NCBI GenBank assembly: GCA_038216025.1
Contig: JBBQQK010000001.1
Span: 1 to 48,334 of the forward strand
DNA from: JBBQQK01 sp038216025
GTDB taxonomy: Bacteria > Patescibacteriota > UBA1384 > XYA2-FULL-43-10 > 1-14-0-10-43-13
Direction: 5' to 3'
Length of the DNA stretch: 48,334 nucleotides
Below, one piece after another: positions 7,288-16,063 of this stretch. Below the pieces are notes generated by a model, which did not search any database, was not told the DNA's origin, and saw only the letters and a program-made list of their open reading frames with translations. Position numbers and translations under genes: made by a program. Numbering within the stretch: position 1 is the first letter of the stretch; every line of letters starts with the position of its first letter.

Positions 7288-9234
7288 ATGGATATATTCG
7301 GAAATTTCACAAGGTTAAGAGGTGACAACAAAAGGAGAAGAGTTAAGAAAAATTCTTCTTTTGATTTTACTTTTTCTGATATAAGCACCCCTAATTCTAT
7401 CGGTGAAGTACAAGAAGCCGACAAGACATATTTCTCGTTGTTGTTGGCAAAATCCTTAGTGGTCCTGGTTTTTTGCGTTTTGGTTTTTAAGTTGTTTTTA
7501 TTGCAGGCTGTTCAAGGTAAGTTTAACGAGCGTTTGGCTGAAAGTAACAGGGTTCATCCTAGAGTCGTCGAAGCCAAGAGGGGCGTCATCACAGATAAAA
7601 ATGGACAGTGGCTGGCAAGAAATAAACCCAGTTTTTCGTTGGCCATCTACCCTGCGGATCTTCCAAAAAAAGAATCAGAGAGAACGAATGTTTATTCAAA
7701 ACTTTCCGAGTTTATAGGAGAACCCATTGAAGAGATTAAAAAAACAGCAGAGGCAAACAATTTAACATCCTTGTATCAGGTCAGCATAAAAGAAAACATA
7801 CCCCATGATCAAGCTTTAGTACTGGAGAAGAAAATTGTTGAGTTGCCGGGGGTTTTTATGGCCAAAGAAGCTATCCGCGATTATGCTATCCTGCCCGGAG
7901 TTAGCCATGTAATAGGTTATACGGGAAAAGTCTCCTTTGATGATTTGGAACAGAATCCCGAATACCTGATGTCTGACAAAATTGGAAAAAATGGCATAGA
8001 GTATAGCTATGAATCAAGTTTAAAAGGAAATAACGGCATTGAAGAAGTTGAAGTTGATTCTAAAGGGACTATTATTAGGGTTCTTATTGAAGATAAGAAC
8101 AGGCAGCCGGATCCTGGCAATGATCTGACTTTATATTTAGACAGTAATTTGCAAAAAAAAGCGGCCGAATCTTTAATGAATGGTATAAATGAGGCTCGTA
8201 AGACGGTTGGAGAAGATCAGGTTCATGCTGGCGTGGCGGCGGTAATGGATGTCAGGTCAGGCGGAATATTGGCAATGGTCTCACTTCCCGATTATGATTT
8301 GAATCTGTTTGCTGGCAGAATAAGCAACAGCCAGTATAAAACTCTATCGAATGATAAAAACCTCCCTATGTTTAATCGATCCATAAAAGGAGCATATCCT
8401 CCTGGGTCTATTGTGAAAATTGTAATGGCTGCAGCGGGATTAGAAGAGGGCAATATTACGTCTTCTACTTCTATCATCACACCTTCGGCTATTAAAATTG
8501 GCGATTATGTGTTCCCAGACTGGAAGGATCACAGCTATGAATCGACCAACGTAGAAAGGGCTATTGCAGAATCGAATAATATTTTCTTTTATGCTCTTGG
8601 TGGCGGATTCGATAAGATAAAGGGGCTGGGGATTGAAAAAATTAAAAAATATTGGGAGATGTTTGGTTTGGGAAAGCCAACTGGAATTGATTTGCCGGGC
8701 GAAGCGGGCGGCCTACTACCGGATCCTGAATGGAAGCAAAAAGCAAAAAAGGAGCCATGGTATCTAGGCGACACTTATCATGTTTCGATTGGTCAGGGCG
8801 ATTTGCTTGTGACACCAATGCAAATGTTGAAGGTAACTGCCGCAATTGCTAACGGCGGTAAACTGTTACAGCCCCAAATGGTGCATAAAATAACAAATCA
8901 AAAAGGAGAGGTGCAAACTGAATTCGGCCCTCGAATAGAAAGGGACAATTTTATTTCTGCTGATGTTATTAAAGTCATACAGGAGGGCATGCGACTCACC
9001 ATTACTGAGGGTTCTGCCCGTAATCTAAATGATTTGCCTGTGAAAGCGGCGGGAAAAACCGGAACTGCGCAGTTCTTAAATAATCAAAAAACACATGCTT
9101 GGTTCGAGGGATACGCACCGTATGATGATCCAGAGATCGCGGTAATAGTGATGGTTGAAGGTGGTGGCGGAGGACATGAGATTGCCGCTCCAGTGGCCAA
9201 AGAGATATTACAGTATTATTTTGGCAATAGGTAA
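7288..9234 (+). CDS. mrdA: Penicillin-binding protein 2 (peptidoglycan D,D-transpeptidase)
   Basis: PBP2 cross-links peptidoglycan in the elongasome. The 648-residue protein has a basic, unstructured cytoplasmic tail (1-48), a TM helix (about 50-73), a PBP dimerisation region with the HPRVVEAKRGVITDKNG motif (about 90-106), and a transpeptidase domain. All three active-site motifs are present: S374-I-V-K377 in PPGSIVK, S429-N-N431, and K590-T-G-T593. The family-typical IGQGDLLVTPMQM is at about 501. The gene starts two bases after mreD with no clear ribosome site, so translation is probably coupled. FtsI (PBP3) is related, but the mreBCD linkage favours PBP2. Confidence 0.95.
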   Translation: MDIFGNFTRLRGDNKRRRVKKNSSFDFTFSDISTPNSIGEVQEADKTYFSLLLAKSLVVLVFCVLVFKLFLLQAVQGKFNERLAESNRVHPRVVEAKRGVITDKNGQWLARNKPSFSLAIYPADLPKKESERTNVYSKLSEFIGEPIEEIKKTAEANNLTSLYQVSIKENIPHDQALVLEKKIVELPGVFMAKEAIRDYAILPGVSHVIGYTGKVSFDDLEQNPEYLMSDKIGKNGIEYSYESSLKGNNGIEEVEVDSKGTIIRVLIEDKNRQPDPGNDLTLYLDSNLQKKAAESLMNGINEARKTVGEDQVHAGVAAVMDVRSGGILAMVSLPDYDLNLFAGRISNSQYKTLSNDKNLPMFNRSIKGAYPPGSIVKIVMAAAGLEEGNITSSTSIITPSAIKIGDYVFPDWKDHSYESTNVERAIAESNNIFFYALGGGFDKIKGLGIEKIKKYWEMFGLGKPTGIDLPGEAGGLLPDPEWKQKAKKEPWYLGDTYHVSIGQGDLLVTPMQMLKVTAAIANGGKLLQPQMVHKITNQKGEVQTEFGPRIERDNFISADVIKVIQEGMRLTITEGSARNLNDLPVKAAGKTGTAQFLNNQKTHAWFEGYAPYDDPEIAVIVMVEGGGGGHEIAAPVAKEILQYYFGNR

Positions 9235-9256
9235 GTATATTTTGATAAATAAACAA

Positions 9257-9285
9257 TTGACATCTCTTCCAAAGTGGATTATTTT
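9257..9285 (+). promoter_or_regulatory. Consensus-like promoter upstream of greA
   Basis: A perfect TTGACA (9257-9262), a 17-base spacer and TATTTT (9280-9285) make the best -35/-10 pair in the window. Start of transcription would be near 9292, giving a leader of about 80 bases that contains the terminator-like hairpin at 9326-9359. Confidence 0.65.
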
Positions 9286-9325
9286 ATGCTAAATTAGTAT
9301 TTGTTAGAGAAGATAATTAGTTGCG

Positions 9326-9359
9326 ATTGCAGCCTTGAAGCAAGAGGCGCAATTTTTTT
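9326..9359 (+). terminator. Terminator-like hairpin in the greA 5' leader (putative attenuator)
   Basis: ATTGC-(A)-GCC (9326-9334) pairs with GGCGCAAT (9346-9353) around an 11-base loop, followed by seven T's (9353-9359). The ribosome site GGAAGGA (9361-9367) begins right after the T run. TTGCG (9321-9325) can alternatively pair with CGCAA (9348-9352), so two structures compete. Because the promoter at 9257-9285 lies upstream, this terminator would act inside the greA transcript. Confidence 0.6.
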
Positions 9360-9373
9360 GGGAAGGACCAACG

Positions 9374-9829
9374 ATGAGCAACATTTTAACTGCACAAGGG
9401 CTCGAGAGGTTAAAGAAGGAAATAAAAGAGATCAAAGAGGTTAAGCTTAAAGATGTGGCTCAGAGAATTAAAGACGCCAAAGATTTTGGTGATTTGTCTG
9501 AAAATGCCGAGTATCAGGAAGCCAGAAATGAGCAAGCTTATTTGTACGGAAAACTGTTGGAGATGGAAGATAAAGTAAAAAACGCCAAACTAATCAGCAA
9601 GAAAGATAAGGCGGATACTGTTCAGGCAGGTGCAACGGTCATGGTTGAGAATGGTGGCGAAAAAATGAATTTTGAAATAGTCGGTTCCGATGAATCTGAT
9701 CCATTGAACGGTAGGATCTCTATTGATTCTCCTCTGGGTACAGCACTTTTCGGACACAAAAAGAATGAATCTGTTGAAGTTTCTGCTCCTGGGGGATTAA
9801 GAAAATATAAAATATTAGATATTTTATAG
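9374..9829 (+). CDS. greA: Transcription elongation factor GreA
   Basis: GreA inserts its coiled coil into the secondary channel of RNA polymerase and stimulates cleavage of backtracked RNA. The 151-residue protein has the N-terminal coiled coil with the conserved tip GDLSENAEYQEA (about 39-50, acidic residues D40 and E43) and the C-terminal FKBP-like domain ending in LRKYKILDIL. The ATG at 9374 is chosen because GGAAGGA at 9361-9367 is six bases upstream and the family start (MSNILTAQGLERLKKE) follows directly. The longer frame from 9335 would begin inside the leader hairpin. Its leader suggests regulation by premature termination. Confidence 0.96.
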   Translation: MSNILTAQGLERLKKEIKEIKEVKLKDVAQRIKDAKDFGDLSENAEYQEARNEQAYLYGKLLEMEDKVKNAKLISKKDKADTVQAGATVMVENGGEKMNFEIVGSDESDPLNGRISIDSPLGTALFGHKKNESVEVSAPGGLRKYKILDIL

Positions 9830-9883
9830 TTCTATTCAATTCTAAAGTCCTGGTTTAAGAGCATGAGCTGGCCGTTCGTATTT

Positions 9884-9915
9884 TGCTATACTCAATAATG
9901 TTTTTGTGTTATAGT
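9884..9915 (+). promoter_or_regulatory. Two extended -10 elements before lysS
   Basis: TG-C-TATACT (9884-9892) and TG-T-TATAGT (9907-9915) are two extended -10 boxes in the greA-lysS gap. Neither has a clear -35. The downstream box would give a leader of about 26 bases with GGAG at 9938-9941. Confidence 0.45.
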
Positions 9916-9947
9916 CGATTTAGAATTAGTAGTTTGTGGAGCAGAAT

Positions 9948-11435
9948 ATGAGTACAGATACACTCGGCGCTACCGAGCGTGAATTAATCGAATTCCGCAA
10001 GAAAAAATTAGAGAAACTTGTTGAACTTGGCGTTAACCCATACCCGTCGAGGTCAGATAAAAATATTACTGCAGAACTTGTGCATGCACAAAAAGAGCAG
10101 TTAATGGAAAGCGGCAATGACGTTGTGGTATCCGGTAGAATAGTTTCTTTGAGAGGTCATGGAAAATTGGCTTTTGTTGATTTGGAAGACCAATCTGGAA
10201 AAATACAGGTTATGTTCAGGCAGGACAATCTTCCAGGCCTTTTCGCTAGAATAGAGCTTTTAGACTTAGGGGATTTTGTAGAGGTCTCTGGCAACGTATT
10301 TGTTACAAATTCTGGGGAAACCACTATATCTGCTAAGTTGTTCAATATTTTAACTAAGTCTTTGAGGCCTCTTCCTGATAAGCATTTTGGTATTTCTGAC
10401 GAAGAAACACGTTTTAGAAAAAGATATCTTGAATTGGCGCTAGACCCAACTTTAAGAGAACTCTTTATAAAGAAGGCAAAGTTCTGGCAGGCAACTAGGC
10501 AATTTTTGGTAGATGAAAATTTTTTAGAGGTAGAGACACCTGCTTTGGAAAATACAGCAGGGGGAGCCGATGCTAATCCTTTTGTTACTCACCATGATGC
10601 TCTGGATATTGATGTTTTTCTTCGTATATCTATGGGTGAACTCTGGCAAAAAAGATTGATGGTGGGAGGTTTTGAGAAAACATTTGAAATTGGCAGGCAA
10701 TTTCGAAATGAGGGAATTAGTCGAGAACATTTGCAAGACTACTCTCAAATGGAATTTTATTGGGCGTATGCAAATTATGAAGATTCTATGGCGCTTGTGC
10801 AGCGACTTTATAAGCATATAGCAGAAAAAACTTTTGGAACACTCGAGTTTAAGATTGGTAATTTTGAAATAAACTTAGATGGAGATTGGGAAAAGATTGA
10901 TTATACCTCGACCATCAAAGAAAAATTAGGCATTGATGTCATGGAATCTTCCGAGGAAGAATTGATTAATAAGATTAAAGAATTAGGATTGAAATTAGAG
11001 ACAGGATCGAAGAGAGGAAGACTTGTTGATACCTTATGGAAACATATTAGAAAAAATATAGCAGGACCGGTTTTCTTAATCAATCATCCAGTTGAAGTCT
11101 CTCCTCTGGCAAAAAGAAAAACAGATAATCCAAGATTGGTAGAGCGATATCAGGTTATTCTAGCTGGCTCAGAAATGGGAAACGGATACTCTGAGCTTAA
11201 CGATCCACAAGACCAAGAGCAGAGATTTTTGGAGCAGGCAAAGATGAGGGAAGAAGGCGATGCAGAAGCCCAGATGCATGATCGGGATTTTGTCGAAGCG
11301 CTTGAGTATGGCATGCCGCCAACCACAGGGTTTGGTTTTTCGGAAAGATTATTTTCATTTTTGGCAAATAAATCATCAAGAGAAGCGGTTATATTTCCTT
11401 TGATGAAGCCTGTTTATGGAGAAGATAAAAAATAA
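9948..11435 (+). CDS. lysS: Lysyl-tRNA synthetase, class II
   Basis: This enzyme charges tRNA-Lys. The protein (495 residues from the ATG at 9948) has an N-terminal OB-fold anticodon-binding domain (about 55-150, with VSGRIVSLRGHGKLAFVDL) and a class II catalytic core. Motif 1 lies around FLEVETPAL, motif 2 is FEIGRQFRNEGIS, and motif 3 is GFGFSERL near the C-terminus. The upstream start at 9936 is rejected because GGAG at 9938-9941 is six bases from the ATG at 9948. serS follows after 34 bases with its own ribosome site, so the two may share a transcript. Confidence 0.97.
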   Translation: MSTDTLGATERELIEFRKKKLEKLVELGVNPYPSRSDKNITAELVHAQKEQLMESGNDVVVSGRIVSLRGHGKLAFVDLEDQSGKIQVMFRQDNLPGLFARIELLDLGDFVEVSGNVFVTNSGETTISAKLFNILTKSLRPLPDKHFGISDEETRFRKRYLELALDPTLRELFIKKAKFWQATRQFLVDENFLEVETPALENTAGGADANPFVTHHDALDIDVFLRISMGELWQKRLMVGGFEKTFEIGRQFRNEGISREHLQDYSQMEFYWAYANYEDSMALVQRLYKHIAEKTFGTLEFKIGNFEINLDGDWEKIDYTSTIKEKLGIDVMESSEEELINKIKELGLKLETGSKRGRLVDTLWKHIRKNIAGPVFLINHPVEVSPLAKRKTDNPRLVERYQVILAGSEMGNGYSELNDPQDQEQRFLEQAKMREEGDAEAQMHDRDFVEALEYGMPPTTGFGFSERLFSFLANKSSREAVIFPLMKPVYGEDKK

Positions 11436-11469
11436 AATAAATTAGTAATCAAATCCAGTAGGAGCCTAG

Positions 11470-12738
11470 ATGTTAGATATAAAATACATTAGGGAACATC
11501 CGGAAGAAATAAAAGAAAATTGTAAAAATCGCTTGTCAAAGGTGGATATTGATAAGTTGTTGAATTTGGATATACAAAAAAAAGGATTAGAAGCTTATAT
11601 TGAAGAATTGCGAGCTGAAAGAAACCAGGCCTCTAAGTCCAAGCCATCGCCTGAGATAGTCGAGAGGATGAAGGAGGTAGGCAAAGGAATCAAGGATTCT
11701 GAAATCAAATTATCCTCCGTTGCAGAAGAATACTTTTCTCTCTTGTCTCAAGTCCCCAACCTGACTCATTCTGAGGTAAAAGTAAGCACTGATGAGGATG
11801 ACAACGTAGTCCTAGGCTATTCGGAAGCTAAGCCAATGGATTTTAATTTTGAGCCCAAAGATCATGTGCAATTGGCTGCTTTGTTGGATCTTATTGATTT
11901 TGACAGAGCTACCAAAGTTTCCGGAGCCAAGTTCTACTATTTGAAAAATGAATTGGTCCTGCTTGAGCTTGCTTTGACTAGGTACGCTTTCGATATTGCT
12001 ATCGCTCATGGTTTTACACCTTTCATTACACCTGATTTGGCTAAAAAAGAAATTTTGTTAAATATGGGCTATAACCCAAGAGGCGAGTCTACTCAGGTTT
12101 ACAGCATAAACAATTCAGATCTATGTTTGATCGGAACTGCTGAAATAACCATGGGTGGATATCATAAGAATGAGACCTTTAAAGAAGAAGATTTGCCCAA
12201 GAAATATGTTGCTCTGTCCCATTGTTTTAGAACCGAGGCTGGAAGTTATTCCAAATATTCTAAAGGCATTTTTAGGGTCCATCAGTTTACTAAAGTCGAA
12301 ATGTTCCAGTATACCACTCCAGAAAAATCTGAAGCTGCCCATCAAGAATTGCTGGAGGTGGAAAAGGAATTATTTGATGGCTTAAAAATTCCTTTTCGTA
12401 TCATAGATCATTGCACTGCTGATTTAGGAACTCCTTCTTTTAGAACATTCGACTTGGAAGCGTGGATGCCGGGAAAGCCGAACAAAGAAGGAAAGATGGG
12501 TGATTGGGCTGAGATAACGTCTACATCGAACTGTACTGATTATCAATCTCGCGGTCTGGGTATTAAGTATGACTCCGGTGTAAAAAAGGACTACGTGCAC
12601 ATGCTAAATGGTACGACTGTGGCAATGACCAGGCCGATCATAGCAATCTTAGAAAATTTCCAATTGGAAGACGGAAGTATTGAAATTCCAGAAATTCTGC
12701 AAAAATATACGGGTTTCTCTAAAATAGAACTAAAGTGA
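11470..12738 (+). CDS. serS: Seryl-tRNA synthetase
   Basis: This enzyme charges tRNA-Ser (and tRNA-Sec where present). It is 422 residues, the usual length. The N-terminal helical hairpin arm that contacts the long variable arm of tRNA-Ser spans about residues 1-105 (start MLDIKYIREHPEEI). Catalytic motif 2 is FRTEAGSYSKYSKGIFRVHQF and motif 3 is in HMLNGTTVAMTRPIIAILEN. AGGAG at 11459-11463 is well placed. The next gene, hpf, has its own extended -10 box. Confidence 0.97.
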   Translation: MLDIKYIREHPEEIKENCKNRLSKVDIDKLLNLDIQKKGLEAYIEELRAERNQASKSKPSPEIVERMKEVGKGIKDSEIKLSSVAEEYFSLLSQVPNLTHSEVKVSTDEDDNVVLGYSEAKPMDFNFEPKDHVQLAALLDLIDFDRATKVSGAKFYYLKNELVLLELALTRYAFDIAIAHGFTPFITPDLAKKEILLNMGYNPRGESTQVYSINNSDLCLIGTAEITMGGYHKNETFKEEDLPKKYVALSHCFRTEAGSYSKYSKGIFRVHQFTKVEMFQYTTPEKSEAAHQELLEVEKELFDGLKIPFRIIDHCTADLGTPSFRTFDLEAWMPGKPNKEGKMGDWAEITSTSNCTDYQSRGLGIKYDSGVKKDYVHMLNGTTVAMTRPIIAILENFQLEDGSIEIPEILQKYTGFSKIELK

Positions 12739-12760
12739 TAATGTATTTGTTCAACTTTAA

Positions 12761-12769
12761 TGTTATAAT
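12761..12769 (+). promoter_or_regulatory. Extended -10 promoter of hpf
   Basis: TG-T-TATAAT, a perfect extended -10, lies between serS and hpf. It predicts a leader of about 20 bases containing AGGAG (12787-12791) just before the ATG at 12796. No clear -35 is seen, as expected for an extended -10 promoter. Confidence 0.55.
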
Positions 12770-12795
12770 AACTAATCATTAACCTTAGGAGCATC

Positions 12796-13170
12796 ATGTT
12801 TAGAATAAATTTGCAAACCAAAGGGGTGATAATAACTGCAAAGCAAAAATCGCAGATCGAGCGCAAGATAAGCAAACTCAAGAAGTATTTCAATAACAAT
12901 GAGCCGGTGACGGTAGATGTGATTTTGTCTGACGAGACTAGCCCTGAAAAAGGCGGAGTGGACCAACAAGTTCATTTAGTGTTGGTATTTGGCAAAGAAA
13001 AAATTTTCATAGAAGAAGTCGATAATCGTATGATGAGAGCATTTGCCTATGCTTTTGACCGGCTTGAGAGGAATGTATTGCGTTATCATCAACGTAAAGT
13101 GGATGATAAAAAGAAGCCCGGTGGATTGAGGCTGGAAAAGGTCTTGGGAATTATTAAGCGAAAAAAATAA
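12796..13170 (+). CDS. hpf: Ribosome hibernation promoting factor, short form (HPF/RaiA)
   Basis: HPF-family proteins bind the 30S decoding region and silence ribosomes during starvation. The 124-residue protein shows the beta-alpha-beta-beta-beta-alpha fold order of the family, with an early QIERKISKLKKYF helix and the IEEVDNRMMRAFAYAFDRLERNVLRYH helix near the end. It then has a Lys-rich tail. It lacks the dimerising C-terminal domain of long HPF, so it belongs to the short class. The fit to the family is good but the sequence is divergent. It stands alone between serS and secA with its own promoter. Confidence 0.8.
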   Translation: MFRINLQTKGVIITAKQKSQIERKISKLKKYFNNNEPVTVDVILSDETSPEKGGVDQQVHLVLVFGKEKIFIEEVDNRMMRAFAYAFDRLERNVLRYHQRKVDDKKKPGGLRLEKVLGIIKRKK

Positions 13171-13248
13171 CTACATTAACGTGTAAACTAAAAGCTACTT
13201 AAGCACCTGGCACTTATGGTTTAGAGAATTGAAAAGAAAAAGGTTTAT

Positions 13249-15927
13249 ATGGGAATTTGGAACAAAATATTAGGCATCTCTTCAAATAAGGTTTTGACAC
13301 AGCTGCAATTCGAAGTCAAGAAAATAAATGAATTTGAAGAAGACATTAAGAAATTGTCTGACCAAGAGCTTCAAGAGAAGACTGTTAAGTTTAAAAAAAT
13401 TATCGGAGAACATCAGGGCGATCCTGAAAGCATTTTAGTAAAAATAATGCCGGAGGCTTTTGCTGTCATGAGAGAGGCAATGCGCAGGGTTTGGGGAGAG
13501 CGCCATTTCGATGTGCAGCTTATCGGCGGTATTGTCCTTCATCAAGGAAAAATTGCAGAAATGAAGACCGGCGAAGGCAAAACTATCGTCGCTGCTTTAG
13601 CGTTGTATCTTAATGCATTGAACGGAAAAGGGGTGCATCTTGTGACTGTGAACGATTACCTGGCTAAGCATCAAGGCGAAGGCATGGGCGAAGTATATAA
13701 TTTCCTTGGCTTAACTACCGCGATTGTTCAAAATAATCAGTTAACCTATAGGTTCTGCAAGAAAGTAGATTATAAACATTACTCAGAATGTGATGGCTCG
13801 AACCTCGATGTATGCAGTCGGAAAGAAGCATATGAATGTGATATCGTATATGGGACAAACAATGAGTTTGGATTTGATTATTTGCGTGACAACATGGCTC
13901 CTTCTCTAAGCTATTGTGCTCAAAAAAATCTTACATATGCGATAGTTGACGAAGTTGACTCCATTCTCATTGATGAAGCCAGAACTCCGCTTATTATTTC
14001 TGCCGCCGCAGAAGAGTCGACCGGCATGTACCAACAATTCGCAGGAATAGTGCCAAAGCTAAATAAAGAGAGTGACTATGTAGTTGATGAGAAGGACAGG
14101 GTTGTTACCTTGACCGACGATGGTATTAAAAAGATTGAGAAATTACTTGGAGTAAATAATATCTACGAAACTGGTGGAATTAATCTCGTTCATCATCTTG
14201 AACAAGCTCTGAAAGCACATGCATTATTCAAAAGAAATAAGGACTATATAGTTAAGGATGGGGAAATTATAATTGTAGATGAATTTACTGGCAGGCTTAT
14301 GGTCGGGAGAAGGTATTCGGAGGGTTTGCACCAAGCCATCGAGGCAAAAGAAGGCGTAGAGGTCAAACAAGAGTCACAAACACTGGCAACCATTTCATTC
14401 CAGAACTTGTTTCGTATATACCATAAACTCTCAGGTATGACAGGGACAGCTGCTACTGAGGCTGAAGAATTCTATAAAATTTACAAATTGGACGTGGTTG
14501 AAATACCTACCAATAAGCCAGTTTCTCGAAAAGATGCATCTGATAAAATTTACAAATCGGAAGAATCTAAGCTCCAAGCAATAGTTCAAGACGTTAAGGA
14601 AAAAATAGAATTAGGACGACCTGTTTTAATAGGAACAGTTTCAGTCCAAAAAAACGAACAATTATCAAAATTGCTCAAAAAAGAAGGTGTTAAACATGAA
14701 ATTTTGAACGCAAAGAATCATGAGCGAGAAGCTAAAATTATTATGAAAGCAGGAGAAAAGTCTGCCGTAACGGTAGCGACTAATATGGCAGGTCGGGGAA
14801 CTGACATTAAGATGGATAGAGACGTTGCTAAGATGGGTGGCTTGCATGTTATCGGCACCGAAAGACATGAATCGCGAAGGATCGACAATCAATTACGTGG
14901 TAGAGCTGGAAGACAGGGCGACCCAGGATCATCACAATTTTTTGTTTCAATGGACGATGATTTAATGCGTATATTTGGAGGTGGTCGCTTAAAAGGCATG
15001 ATGGATAAATTGGGGCTTCCTGATGACGTTCCTATTGAAAATAGAATGATTACACGTTCGATAGAATCTGCTCAAAAGCGAGTTGAAGGTCACAATTTTG
15101 ATATAAGAAAACATTTGGTTGAATATGATGATGTAATGAACAAACACCGTGAGGTAATTTATCGTAAGAGAAGAAGAATCTTGGAACTAGAAAATGCTTC
15201 AAGTGAGAAAAAGCTAGAATTGAAAGAGGAAATTAAAGATATCATAAAGGAAGAAGTGTCCAATGCTTTATCAATGAATGAAGATTCAGCAAAAGCTAAG
15301 GAAGAGATTGAGGCCTTGCTCGGTACATCGATAAAAGAGTTAAACTATGATTCTCTTGCAAAGCAAGTTGATGATTTATATGAAGCGAAAGAGAATAAGA
15401 GTGGTTCCGAGGTGATGAGAAGTATAGAAAGAGCATTATACCTCAGAACAATCGATATGCTCTGGATAGAACATCTTACTACTATCGATGAGCTCAGGAC
15501 TGGAATAGGTCTTAGAGGATACGGTCAGAGAGACCCTCTTATCGAGTACAAAAAGGAAGCCTATCTTCTTTTTCAGACGTTGCTAAAGAATATCGAAAAT
15601 AATATTTCTAAAACTATTTTAAGGATTCAAGTACAGGTTCAGCAGCCTGTCCCAGAAAAACAAGAGGTCACGTATCAGAAGCCTGATCCTGATCGAATTG
15701 GAGAAATCGATAAGGACGCTTTAGCCGTAAAAAATATTGATTCGATACATAAAACTCCTGATGTCACCACTGTGATAAAGGAAAGGGGACGGTCTGTTTA
15801 TGAAAGAATGACTGAGTCTTCAAATTCAGGCTCAACTGTTAGTGTTAAAGTCAAAGAAAAGCCAGGCAGAAATGATTCGTGTTCTTGCGGCAGTGGTAAA
15901 AAATATAAGAAGTGTTGCGGCAAATAG
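13249..15927 (+). CDS. secA: Protein translocase ATPase SecA
   Basis: SecA drives preproteins through SecYEG. At 892 residues it is full length. Walker A is MKTGEGKT (105-112), the DEAD-like box is VDEVDSILIDEARTPL (about 234-249), and the helicase core continues with GMTGTA, TNMAGRGTDI and RGRAGRQGDPG. The C-terminus carries the zinc-binding SEC-C motif C-x-C-x8-C-C (NDSCSCGSGKKYKKCC), which binds SecB or ribosomes in other bacteria. Between LGLTTAIVQ and the conserved REAYECDIVYGTNN-type block there is an insertion of about 25 residues bearing Cys170, Cys181 and Cys189. The start has an AAAAAGG purine run just upstream. Confidence 0.97.
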   Translation: MGIWNKILGISSNKVLTQLQFEVKKINEFEEDIKKLSDQELQEKTVKFKKIIGEHQGDPESILVKIMPEAFAVMREAMRRVWGERHFDVQLIGGIVLHQGKIAEMKTGEGKTIVAALALYLNALNGKGVHLVTVNDYLAKHQGEGMGEVYNFLGLTTAIVQNNQLTYRFCKKVDYKHYSECDGSNLDVCSRKEAYECDIVYGTNNEFGFDYLRDNMAPSLSYCAQKNLTYAIVDEVDSILIDEARTPLIISAAAEESTGMYQQFAGIVPKLNKESDYVVDEKDRVVTLTDDGIKKIEKLLGVNNIYETGGINLVHHLEQALKAHALFKRNKDYIVKDGEIIIVDEFTGRLMVGRRYSEGLHQAIEAKEGVEVKQESQTLATISFQNLFRIYHKLSGMTGTAATEAEEFYKIYKLDVVEIPTNKPVSRKDASDKIYKSEESKLQAIVQDVKEKIELGRPVLIGTVSVQKNEQLSKLLKKEGVKHEILNAKNHEREAKIIMKAGEKSAVTVATNMAGRGTDIKMDRDVAKMGGLHVIGTERHESRRIDNQLRGRAGRQGDPGSSQFFVSMDDDLMRIFGGGRLKGMMDKLGLPDDVPIENRMITRSIESAQKRVEGHNFDIRKHLVEYDDVMNKHREVIYRKRRRILELENASSEKKLELKEEIKDIIKEEVSNALSMNEDSAKAKEEIEALLGTSIKELNYDSLAKQVDDLYEAKENKSGSEVMRSIERALYLRTIDMLWIEHLTTIDELRTGIGLRGYGQRDPLIEYKKEAYLLFQTLLKNIENNISKTILRIQVQVQQPVPEKQEVTYQKPDPDRIGEIDKDALAVKNIDSIHKTPDVTTVIKERGRSVYERMTESSNSGSTVSVKVKEKPGRNDSCSCGSGKKYKKCCGK

Positions 15928-16025
15928 TTGTTTTTGATCTAATGTTCGATTGATCTATAGTGATTATGTGCTTTTTGTTTTCTCGTTAAAAATGCAATTT
16001 TAATTTTGCTCCGATTTGCATGCCA

Positions 16026-16034
16026 TGATATAAT
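16026..16034 (+). promoter_or_regulatory. Extended -10 promoter of the ftsEX operon
   Basis: TG-A-TATAAT lies 29 bases before the ftsE ATG. A weak -35 (TTGCTC, 16006-16011) is 17 bases upstream. The remaining secA-ftsE gap shows no clear terminator. Confidence 0.5.
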
Positions 16035-16063
16035 TAAGCCGTTCATTAATCCATGTTGGCGAA

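Noticed and set aside
9335..9373. A longer greA frame starting at 9335.
   Set aside because: It would begin inside the loop of the leader hairpin; a textbook ribosome site (GGAAGGA, 9361-9367) fits the ATG at 9374, where the family N-terminus begins.
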